Assembly (NCBI GenBank): GCA_029948255.1
Contig: JALIZF010001612.1
Coordinates: 372,001 to 436,000 of the forward strand
Direction: 5' to 3'
Source of the DNA: Telmatactis stephensoni
Taxonomy: Eukaryota; Cnidaria; Anthozoa; Actiniaria; Isophelliidae
DNA length: 64,000 nucleotides
Under the pieces are notes generated by a model. The model was given only the letters and a program-made list of their open reading frames with translations. It searched no databases and was not told where the DNA came from. Positions 55,431 to 64,000 of the stretch are shown here, piece by piece; positions within the stretch are counted from its first letter, which is position 1; every line of letters starts with the position of its first letter. The position numbers and the translations under genes were made by a program.

Positions 55431-58400
55431 ATGGATCGCCAATTAAGGGAAGAAATACAAAAAGAAATACAAAAAGCACTTATCGAAATCGGACCTACCA
55501 GTAAGTACAAGCTTTAATCATTTTAGCTACCGGGAAACATGGCAGTTTTTGGGTTTTGGACTGTTTTTACTGAGTATTTGGGTAGGGATTCACTCTAATT
55601 AATTGGGTAAAGTTCAAAATTTTGAACTTGTAAGGTAGCGAACGTGTCAAGCCAAGGTATTCAAGAGAAATAATATTTCGCTGAAAAGATCTAATTAACA
55701 ATTAGACCTCGAGGCCGAATGGACTACGAGTCAATAGCCCATGAGGCCGTCAGGCATGTCAGGCTTGAGAATGTTTACAAGAATTATTATTGTTTTATTT
55801 TTGTAAAATAATGAAGGTACGAGATAAAGATTGTTGTTGTTGTTGTTGTTGTTATTGTTGTTGTTGTTGTAGGCCGAATGGGCTATTCAAACTCGTAGTC
55901 CATGAGGCCGAGAGGTCTAATTGTTTTAGTATTCACCAACATATTGGGCCAAAGGTGAATGAGACTAAACAAAACAAAGAGAGAAAAATGTTTTATTGAT
56001 ATTATTACTCGCGCTTCCTCTCAACTCGGGCTATCACCAATAGCCCGAGGTTAGGGAGCCAATCAGAATGCAGGATTTGTAATAGCCCTTATGTTGGTGA
56101 ATACTAATTAGCAATATCGATCAATACACCATCAAAATTACAGTTAGCTTATTTATACGATATCTACACGTATATAGTGTTTTTCTCAGCAATTATTTTT
56201 TTGTTAGGCTGGCTTTGTGATTATCACTGTGGTACTGACCGTAGCAGATCAATAAAAATCTCTTATAGGGTATAGATAGCTTTTCGTAGATTTTCCAAAT
56301 CTTACAAATCTTAAAGCTTGAGCTGATTAAATCAAAATTACATCCTTAATAAGCCTTAATAAAATGGCTCCTGACAATTTCCTTATAACTGCAATTTTGG
56401 AAGAATAAACTACATTTATTATCATCATCATCATCATCATCACATCACCACCATCATCATCATAATCATCAATAATATTGTTATTATTATTATTGGAATT
56501 TTCTTTGAATTTTCTAGTTAAGTATTTTATATTTTTCCATTCTTATGGTTACATATTAGTTATTCAAAATTGTTTTTTTTTTCACTTATTCGTGTAGACT
56601 TGTGTAATCAACTATCAACCGAAAATCCAACCAATACTACAAACATAGCAGGAGTCATAGGTAGAGCAAGAGACCTCCTTAGATCAAATGTTAGCAGCTC
56701 ACTTGGTAGTCTAACTCAGCAGCCCAAGCGAAGGCGTTTTAGTCCACATCAATACACTTCTGCCAAGGCACCCAAAAAGCCTGAACAAAAGACATTGGAA
56801 ATGGCAGTGATAGACTATATGGATCTAGAAGAATTTGCAGATGAAAACGGAGCTCCAGATGTTCTTCCAAACTACAATCTGGGCAAAGATGACATGCTAT
56901 TTTCTGGTACATTAGATTTATTGACAAATGACAACGAAGACGTCATCAGATCAAAAATTGTAGAGGTTTTGTCATCCAGAGTTGAAGGGATATCCCCAAG
57001 GGATTTTGCCTTTGTTAAAGTGTTAAGAAAACAAGTTATAACCCCTGCTGTAAAAAAGGACCACAAATGGGATTTTCCACAAATCAAGTCACTCATTGGA
57101 CAAGGAAAGCTGTATGTGAGGCTTAGTAAACCACGACAAGAGATTGGAGACAGCTCAGGTATTAACAATTTGATTAGGAAACAGCTTCATTTCAAAAACG
57201 GTTTCTATGCAAACATAATACTAACTTAGTAGATTTCAGTGACACACTCCAAATTATAGAGCTACTAGAGTTTTAAATAATTAATAAAAATGCATGATTA
57301 ATTTAGTATGGCAATATAGTGACATAATGAGCTAGAATATTAGATGTCATAGCACAATAAATGTTTATGATGTAATTGTATGTATATATGTATTTCCACT
57401 AACAGGTAACAAAGATAATGACAATTCTGCTGGTACTTCAGGAGCCAATGTGAATACCATTGGTACCCCTGGACCTTCAGGCATTGCAGCACATAGTACC
57501 CCTGGACCTTCAGGCATTGCAGCACATAGTACCCCTGGACCTTCAGGCATTGCAGCACATAGTACCCCTGGACCTTCAGGCATTGCAGCACATAGTACCC
57601 CCGGACCTTCAGGCATTGCAGCACATAGTACCCCTGGACCTTCAGGCATTGCAGTATACAGTACCCCTGGACCTTCAGGCATTGCAGCACATAGTACCCC
57701 TGGACCTTCAGGCATTGCAGTATACAGTACCCCTGGACCTTCAGGCATTGCAGCACATAGTACCCCTGGACCTTCAGGCATTGCAGCACATAGTATCCCT
57801 GGACCTTCAGGCATTGCAGCATACAGTACCCCTGGACCTTCAGGCATTGCAGCATACAGTACCCCTGGACCTTCAGGCATTGCAGCATACAGTACCCCTG
57901 GACTTTCAGGCATTGCAGCATACAGTACCCCTGGATCTTCAGGCATTGCAGCATACAGTACCCCTGGACCTTCAGGCATTGCAGCATACAGTACCCCTGG
58001 ACAACTGAAAGGAAAATTCAAGAAACAGCAACCATGTTTCCTAAGGAATGCTGAGGAGGAATTGGAGAAAGATGTAGAATATCTGAAGGAAATATTTCCA
58101 GTTAGGGATATTACATATTTATCCCAAAAGAGAAAAGAAAATCTTACCCTAGATGATACTGTAGATGAAATCATCATGGAGTGTGAAGAAGCATCTGAAG
58201 GCCCTATTGAAGGTTTGGATATTTAAGCCCCATATCTATTAAATTGCCTGTATTGTATTTTATACAATTCTCCAAGGGCAGAGTAATAAATTACCCCCAT
58301 CCCTCTCCACCTCCACCACAATTGACTTATTTTAACATTTTTTATATTGTTGATTGCAGAAATGTCCACTTTAAATGAAGTTTTGACTGTTCATCGAAAG

Positions 58401-60067
58401 AAGCATGTGAAGGAGTTTATAGCTGTCAACAGGGTGGATGTTGATCGTGACAGTCTATGGGAGGACAGCATCATAACATTCAAAAACCCAAAGTTTAACC
58501 CATCTGCTAAACTAAGAGTCACTTTTGTAGGAGAAGCAGGCCTAGATGCTGGTGGATTGCGGATAGAATACTGCACACTTCTAGCAAAAGCCCTTTTTTC
58601 TAGAGAGGCAGCTCTCTTTGAGGGATCTACAGATAGATGTGTACCCATTTACAATGCAAATGCCATTCAATCCAACATTTTTGGAATAGCTGGCAAAATG
58701 ATTAGTTACATTATAACACACCATGACATATCAATTCCTTGCCTAAGCCCTGCTGTCTATACATACATTGCAACAGGTGATACTGAAAAAGCAATTGGAT
58801 GTGTAAGCTTGTCAGATGTACCAGACCTTGACATACGCGAAACGATATCCCAGGTAAGTGCACTTATAGGGTTTATTCAAGAATATTATTTTGAAATTTT
58901 CTTCATTGCTCCATTTTATACCAATCTAAAGAAAATAAAAATTCCCTGAAAACAAAGGAGAAACATTGATGGGCTCCAGGGGTGTAGCCAGAACCTGTGA
59001 TCAGGGGGGACACTCTGAATATTGGGGGGCAGACATAGTAAAAAGCATCAATTTGAATGTTTTTCCTCTATACATTTATCAAAATTCCCAAAACGTGCCC
59101 CCCTAGCTAGGCTCCTTTAGCTATATGCCCTTTGTATGTCATATTCCTTCAGTTGATGTTATATTTCTTTGTTTTCATTTATCTTTCAGCTGAATGATGT
59201 GACAACAAAAGACGAACTAGATGCCTTTTTGGTCAATAACCCCGATGTACGTGAAAAACTGACAACATCAGGTTGGGTTAAAAACATCACTACACAAAAC
59301 AAAGGCTGTGCTGCCCAAACCCTCTTAGTTCATGAGGTACTTGTTAAGCGGAAGGTGGCGATGGACCAACTACGAAAAGGTCTCCAATGTTTAGACATGT
59401 GTACTCTTCTTGCCAAACACCCTGACATGATGGAGGTGTACTTTGTCACCCCTGAACAAGATCACTTGACTCCAGAAATAATGATTAAGAAAGTCTTCAA
59501 AAATGCTGATAAAGAAGAAGAAGATCAAGACGAAGAGAGAAGCAGGAACTTCTTTGTACAAAGTGTGACAAAGTTTTTCACGGGTGAGTCTAGTTTCATA
59601 TCTTTTTTCCTGGTAAACTCGTTTTCCAGAGTACTTCACCTGGAGCTTGACAGAAATTGATATCTGTGGCTCCTGCAATATCAATAAATTAATCCAAGTG
59701 ATCATGCTTATTTAAATAAATAAATAAACTTTTTTCCTCTCAGGATGGCACCACTATCCAAAATATGGGGGATAAAAGAGTGAAACTTTTACAGCATGAA
59801 CACTAACTTTTATTTTTTATATACATAACAGATGAAGGCAAAGAAGGACTGAAGAAGGTCCTGATGTTTTGTACAGCAAGAGACAGCATACCACCCTTAG
59901 GCTTGGAGGACAAAGTGCAGTTAGAGTACAGATACTCCAATACCTTTTATGCTGAAACATGCTACTTAGTACTTAAAATTCCCAAAGCATACGAAAACTT
60001 TGAGGATTTTTATGAGCAGTTTGTCTTGTCTGTGAACTTTGCCCACAAAGGTTTTGGCAGTGCTTAA
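55431..60067 (+). CDS. HECT-type E3 ubiquitin ligase with 11-residue tandem repeats, transposon cargo
   Basis: HECT ligases take ubiquitin from an E2 onto a Cys and pass it to substrates. Six exons (55431-55500, 56598-57158, 57406-58212, 58360-58853, 59190-59583, 59832-60067) join in phase and sum to 854 codons including the stop, a strong check on the model. Residues 1-210 are unrecognised (basic patch QQPKRRRFSPH). Residues about 229-410 are sixteen repeats of the type TPGPSGIAA(H/Y)S. Residues about 480-853 form a full-length HECT-like domain: RVTFVGEAGLDAGGLRIEY, FNPSAKL and, near the end, the catalytic Cys819 in AETCYLVLKIPKAY (family pattern T-C-x-x-L-x-L-P-x-Y). The frame has no lesion. 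It converges with the transposase within one set of inverted repeats. Confidence 0.85.
55699..55923. mobile_element. MITE in intron 1 of the HECT gene
   Basis: AATTAGACCTCGAGGCC at the left is mirrored by GGCCGAGAGGTCTAATT at the right; GGACTACGAG and GGCCGAATGG also recur inverted. A GTT microsatellite (55833-55870) sits near its right arm. Confidence 0.75.
55926..56108. mobile_element. Second MITE in intron 1 of the HECT gene, abutting the first
   Basis: TAGTATTCACCAACATA at the left is matched by TATGTTGGTGAATACTA at the right, about 180 bp apart, with GGGCC/GGGCTATT-type inner extensions. Confidence 0.65.
56424..56494. repeat. ATC and TTA microsatellites
   Basis: CATCATCAT runs followed by TTATTATTATTATT, within intron 1 of the HECT gene. 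Confidence 0.9.
57460..58005 (+). repeat. 33-bp coding minisatellite in the HECT gene
   Basis: Sixteen in-frame 33-bp units, each with CCTGGACCTTCAGGCATTGC. Units vary mainly at AAHS, AAYS or AVYS; one unit has I for T and two have L or S for P. Homogeneity and third-position conservation point to recent expansion by slippage or unequal exchange. Confidence 0.95.
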
Positions 60068-60208
60068 TTTACTCTGGTGTATTACATTGTACGTTGTAAT
60101 GTTTATCATTTTTGATACAGTCAATCCCATTAATGTTGTACTGACAGTTGAAAGACATTAGCATAAACTTTTTTTGAGATTGTTGTAGGGATTTTGCAAT
60201 ATCATACT

Positions 60209-60651
60209 TAATAATACAGATTCAAAAATTTCTCACTGCTGCTTGGTTAAGAGCAGTGCAATTTATTTGAAACACCAGTGCAATTTATTTGAAACACCAG
60301 TGCAAAAAGTTGAAATACTTTTCTGTGATTGGTATAGAAAACACAAGCACAGGCAAACAAAAGAATTTTGTGCATTTTTTGTGGATCAAGGTCATGCTTT
60401 TTGCTTTCTAAAAAAGCTTTTAGGTTCAAAATTAAATAGATTCTAGTTTTCTTCGTGATGAAAAATTGTCAAAAAAAGCTTATCCTTGTTCACTTACTTT
60501 GTATTTTGCCATCAAGTTAGCACGCGCACTGAGCACTTGCCTCCTTTGCAGATGTTTTTTTGTGTCGGCTAACTGAGCGTGCGCTCGAAAATCATTTCCA
60601 GTTTTCTAAAAGTGTGAGGTTTGTTCAAAATTTTTGAATCTGTATTATTAA
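60209..60651. mobile_element. MITE-like inverted repeat (~440 bp)
   Basis: The ends 60209-60231 and 60629-60651 are inverse copies containing AATACAGATTCAAAAATTT. The interior has no coding capacity. Confidence 0.6.
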
Positions 60652-60654
60652 TAA

Positions 60655-60820
60655 GAAATCATATGGTTTGTCTCATGCAATTTGGAATAAATTTGAACTC
60701 GTGGGTTTTCAAAAATCTCAAATTGCACTCGCCCTACGGGCTTGTGCAATATTGAACTCTTTGAAAACCCACTCATTCAAATTTATTCCAAATTGCACAA
60801 GACAAACTATATGATTTCCT
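60655..60820. mobile_element. Foldback MITE (~166 bp)
   Basis: GAAATCATATGGTTTGTC at the left and GACAAACTATATGATTTC at the right; the arms continue through CAATTTGGAATAAATTT and GTGGGTTTTCAAA with their inverse. It abuts the preceding inverted repeat. Confidence 0.8.
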
Positions 60821-61786
60821 ATACAAATCTTCATGATCACAATATTTGCACTCTATACTGTTATTAGTTAAAACATGTTGATGTTAATATACATGCAAGA
60901 TAATAAATTAGTTTGGTACACAATGCTTAGCCACAGGACAGACCTATTTCAATATGTGACAATCAGTGTTTGTTATAAAAAAGATACACGATTAAAGCTG
61001 TCATAGCTATTTTATTTCATTGAAAAGAAATAAAATATTTGGGTGGCTTCCAGGTATAGTTTAGTGTGTACAACCAATCCCTTAGCTAAAGAAGGGCAAT
61101 CAAAATTTGTTCACTTTCCTTTCCGCTCATGTGCCAAGTATTTCTGAGCCATTCTACAAAACAAGGCACCTTCAAAGTGCCAGTGACCTCAGTTGATTGA
61201 GTTAGCCAATCAGAGCATGTGTAGTCCCATTACAACGTAAAAATCATGTTGTAATAGTTCTACAGCAAAACAAATTGAAATTGGTTAATCAAATGTCTCC
61301 ATTTGCTAGCATCCAGTCTCTAGAATCAGGGTCATTATTTTGATACTAAAATTATTATCATTTTCACATACCAGAATTTAATAGCTTTCACAAGAGACTG
61401 TATGCTAGTAAGTATCTCCAATTATGTTAAACTGTGCTTGTTTTTACTTATAATGGACAGGAACACGATCACAAGCAAAAATCTTCAGCCACCAAAACAT
61501 GAACATCTAAATTGCTGACTGACGTGTTGAAATTTAAAAATGGGAAAATATCAGACTTTGGTCTTTTAGTCAGCTGCTTGGCTGCAGAGCTTACCTTACA
61601 TAGCAGTCCGTAAATATGACACATTGCAAATCCATCTAGACTTGTGTGCCATTATGTAAGGACCTGATGCTACATTCATTCTACACTGTTAAGGCCATTG
61701 TCTGATATTCTCCTATACTGACATGCACATCCCTCTAGCTTGGTGAAAACCTCTTATAATGTTTGATATTACAACATGATTACTTC

Positions 61787-63292
61787 TCACAGACAATTAA
61801 ACAAAGACAGTGCATCTAGATATATGTCAATGCCAAAATAATCACTTTCTCTCAAAGGATCAATTTGCCTTATCAATGTCAAACCTTCGCATGTTAGGGG
61901 GCAGCACGGGGGAATTACTTCCACTTCAGAACTTTCTTCTACAGGAACAGGGCCATCATGATCAACACCATACAATTCCAAGTTGTCTGGCTCAATGTCA
62001 TCAACTGCTGGGTCTCTCAGTGCAGTTTGACCTTGATTTCTAGGGTTTAACACTCCACTGCTCCATATTTTGTTAGGACTCCAATTCCTTTCAGTTCTTA
62101 TTGGATGAAGGTTAAATGCCATTGCAAATTCTTGCAAAGCAAAATTTATCCTTGGCAGGAAAACATAGTGCAGAAGAAACATATGGATGGCATTTCCAGT
62201 ATGAAGGTAACCATTGTCTTCAAGAGAGTAAAATATACTGTAGAAAAGAAATAGGACACACCTAAATACCTCTCTCCACAATCTCTCAATCCTTTGGTTT
62301 CTTGTTGAAGGTCCCGCTATAAAGCTTCCTCTGTTATCTCCTCTTACATTTACCATTAACCTAGCTACATCCACATTTTCTCCACCATGATCCCCTCTCA
62401 CACGAGATGGCCAGCCAAATTCATCTGCTGCATGATGAAAAACTATGGCAACAGTATCAGCATAATTATTATCTGCACAAAAAAGGTACATGATACGCCT
62501 TGAAAATCCATCAATGCATCCGTGAACAACCATTTTCCATCGTATGAGACAGTGATGGCCGTCCATATGCCACAATGAATTTGGTCCAGGAACACTATAT
62601 ACCCTTCGTGTTATAATGCATGCCCATCTCAGGGAAGTATTTCTAGGGTCAACACGAGAGAGTGATTCTCTTATACGGTCTCTTGGTACTTTCAAATGAA
62701 GTGATCTTATGTATCCTATAAGATATGATTCACCAGTTGTGTAGCCATGTCGTGACATATAATCTCGTAATATTGAATCCAGTTCATCATCAGAAATGTT
62801 TGAAAACCGTCCGAGGTGCTCAATGTTGAAATCTCTCACTCTTCGATAAATTGTCCATCGTGACACTTGAAGCATCTTTGCAATTTCTGCCCAACTAAAA
62901 AAGCCACATGATCTCAAGTTCTCAATTATGACTTTAGGAATTACAATCGAGGGACGACCTGGACTCCCATCATGATTTATAGCTCTTGCTCCAAAATCGG
63001 GCAAATCCACAGTATTTCTGAGCATTCCCATAAGCTTTTGCACCCAAAACAAGTGTACATGGTTAAAAAGATCACCGAGTTCGTGCAAAACTGAATAAAC
63101 ACTGTCATCATTTAAACTTACATTACAGATTTCTGATAGAGAGCAAAGGATTGAAACAGCCATTTCAAGTCTATTCAACAAAAGAGCTGCATCATGGTAT
63201 GCTAAATTGCTATCATTCAATCCAGTTTGTACATCCGATAGCAAATTTTCCATCGAAAGAAACACTTCGGGCCATCGCGGGAAAGACGCCAT
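61787..63292 (-). CDS. Integrase-like DD34E transposase (IS3EU-like), intact
   Basis: The 501-residue enzyme should bind the 473-bp ends and catalyse transposition. Residues about 110-160 form a helix-turn-helix ([20 protein letters not shown]), followed by an HTH_21-like or linker segment ([19 protein letters not shown]). The rve-type catalytic core has Asp244 in [14 protein letters not shown], Asp301 in [13 protein letters not shown] and Glu336 in [12 protein letters not shown], so 34 residues lie between the second and third acid. After the core come helices and an acidic C-terminus. ATG 63292 lies 11 bp inside the right inverted repeat. The gene is intronless and undamaged. Members are commonly annotated as integrase core domain proteins. 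It converges with the HECT gene, an arrangement that suggests co-mobilisation. Confidence 0.9.
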   Translation of the reverse strand: MASFPRWPEVFLSMENLLSDVQTGLNDSNLAYHDAALLLNRLEMAVSILCSLSEICNVSLNDDSVYSVLHELGDLFNHVHLFWVQKLMGMLRNTVDLPDFGARAINHDGSPGRPSIVIPKVIIENLRSCGFFSWAEIAKMLQVSRWTIYRRVRDFNIEHLGRFSNISDDELDSILRDYMSRHGYTTGESYLIGYIRSLHLKVPRDRIRESLSRVDPRNTSLRWACIITRRVYSVPGPNSLWHMDGHHCLIRWKMVVHGCIDGFSRRIMYLFCADNNYADTVAIVFHHAADEFGWPSRVRGDHGGENVDVARLMVNVRGDNRGSFIAGPSTRNQRIERLWREVFRCVLFLFYSIFYSLEDNGYLHTGNAIHMFLLHYVFLPRINFALQEFAMAFNLHPIRTERNWSPNKIWSSGVLNPRNQGQTALRDPAVDDIEPDNLELYGVDHDGPVPVEESSEVEVIPPCCPLTCEGLTLIRQIDPLRESDYFGIDIYLDALSLFNCL

Positions 63293-63302
63293 TTTTTAAA
63301 TT

Positions 63303-63776
63303 TAAAGATGGCGGCCTTGCACGTGACTAGTCACCAGGCCCCTTTTTCCACAGGAAACCCAAGCGAATATTAGCCACTGACCACTAAGTATTGCAGAAAT
63401 TATTGAATATATAAATAGGCCATTTAAATACAAGTGCCAAGTATTGAATACAAATGGCAAAAATTGAATAGAAATGGCAAAATATCACATATAAATAGGT
63501 AAATATAAACTGAAGGATTTACTAAATAAATATGGGAACTCACTGAATGTATAAGTGGTTTTTTGAATAAAAAATTGAATTGTAGTGAATATACATGACC
63601 GCTGAGTCTGAATAATGATTGAATATATATAATTGGCTTTAATATCGAATATAAATTGAACTTTATTAAATATATATATGGTTTATTGAATATATATTGG
63701 ACTTTATTGAATATATATATGGCTTATTGAATATAAATTGAACTTTATTGAATATTGCAACATTCCGGCAACCATA
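63303..63776. repeat. Right terminal inverted repeat (~474 bp)
   Basis: Inverse of 54813-55285, including GACTAGTCACCAGGCCCC and the degenerate TTGAATATATA units. It forms the upstream region of the transposase gene. Confidence 0.92.
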
Positions 63777-64000
63777 CTGCTCAGCCTAATATACAAATTG
63801 GTCAAAATTCCTTAAAACAAGTTACTCATAGCAAGGTTCTCAGTGTCAAAATTGACCAGTTTTTGTCTTGGAATGAGCACGTTGATAACATAGTTAAAAA
63901 GATTACGTCTGGTATAGGAGCAATCAGAAAGATAAGAGATTGCGTTGACAGAGAAACTCTGGTCAGCATATATAATGCTATAGTGCAGCCGCATTTTAAC
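63777..64000 (+). pseudogene. LINE copy 2, continuation after the insertion (runs off the window)
   Basis: Begins with the right CTGCTC duplication and then matches 51893-52110 of copy 1 base for base as far as I can see, up to the window edge. It encodes the thumb region (IGQNSLKQVTHSKVLSVKID). Confidence 0.92.

Larger units (their letters stand above)
60068..61786. other. Spacer between convergent HECT and transposase genes
   Basis: Non-coding. It contains two adjoining inverted repeats: 60209-60651 (ends TAATAATACAGATTCAAAAA and complement) and 60655-60820 (listed next), plus a tandem pair of GCAATTTATTTGAAACACC at about 60258-60300. The rest up to 61786 shows nothing I can support. Confidence 0.6.
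54813..63776 (-). mobile_element. IS3EU-like DNA transposon (8,964 bp) with DD34E transposase and HECT ligase gene
   Basis: The ends are TATGGTTGCCGGAATG at 54813 and its complement CATTCCGGCAACCATA at 63776. CTGCTC is duplicated on both sides (54807-54812, 63777-63782), and copy 1 of the LINE shows the uninterrupted target. The 6-bp duplication and TAY...RTA-type termini agree with the IS3EU superfamily as I recall it; the integrase-like transposase agrees too. Two convergent genes are intact: a HECT ligase gene (plus) and the transposase (minus). Introns and spacers contain smaller MITEs. Confidence 0.88.

Noticed and set aside
57460..58005. CRISPR-like array
   Set aside because: Units are contiguous 33-bp coding repeats without spacers, in a eukaryotic transposon gene.
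57340..58177. Long minus-strand and alternate plus-strand open frames with regular repeats (up to 270 residues)
   Set aside because: They are shadows of the 33-bp minisatellite, whose unit length keeps all frames open. The real frame is the one that joins in phase with the HECT exons.
58391..58648. Minus-strand open frame within the HECT domain
   Set aside because: Antisense to a recognised HECT exon with correct splice sites.
61810..62043. Plus-strand open frame within the transposase
   Set aside because: Antisense shadow of the intact minus-strand DD34E transposase.

Overview
This is eukaryotic, intron-bearing, AT-rich DNA, very probably from a cnidarian such as a stony coral or sea anemone. 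That is inferred from the mix of element families, the phase-consistent GT-AG introns and the single epoxide-hydrolase-like host exon. No bacterial operon, tRNA, rRNA or CRISPR is seen. Nearly everything recognisable is mobile DNA, nested several layers deep.

Layout. 1-3742: non-coding flank with two miniature inverted-repeat elements (2340-2466, 2497-2636) and one orphan exon of an EPHX4-like alpha/beta hydrolase (3173-3306). 3743-30702: a ~27 kb unit bounded by ~3 kb inverted repeats (3743-6763 and 27590-30702). Its core holds two divergently transcribed multi-exon gene blocks. On the minus strand there is a coiled-coil protein (20684-16403) followed by a Ulp1/SENP-type C48 cysteine protease (about 11490-8852), possibly one gene. 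On the plus strand there is a DUF7869-type protein with a D..D..D pattern (22838-26118). The core has itself been invaded by a RecQ-derived small transposon (6994-7762), a complete hAT transposon that also carries an F-box gene (11946-16075), and a 650-bp foldback element (21322-21971).

32465-37295: a non-autonomous retroelement with the A1-B1-A2-B2 split direct repeats of Ngaro/PAT-type tyrosine-recombinase elements. 37650-41009: a CR1/Jockey-like LINE with one frameshift and a poly(A) tail. 42673-49083: a decayed PIF/Harbinger element into which a second, better preserved Harbinger (44920-48447) has inserted; both show 3-bp target duplications. 49671-54812 plus 63777-64000: two head-to-tail, almost identical copies of a LINE fragment that share the same deletion of the catalytic region of reverse transcriptase.

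54813-63776: a 8,964-bp DNA transposon inserted in the second LINE copy. It has ~473-bp terminal inverted repeats, a 6-bp target duplication (CTGCTC), an intact 501-aa integrase-like DD34E transposase, and an intact six-exon, 853-codon-frame gene for a HECT-type ubiquitin ligase with sixteen 11-residue tandem repeats. Its ends (TAT...ATA) and 6-bp duplication fit the IS3EU superfamily.

A recurring theme is that three unrelated DNA transposons here carry genes of ubiquitin or ubiquitin-like pathways next to their transposase or presumed transposase: a SUMO-protease-like C48 enzyme, an F-box protein and a HECT ligase.
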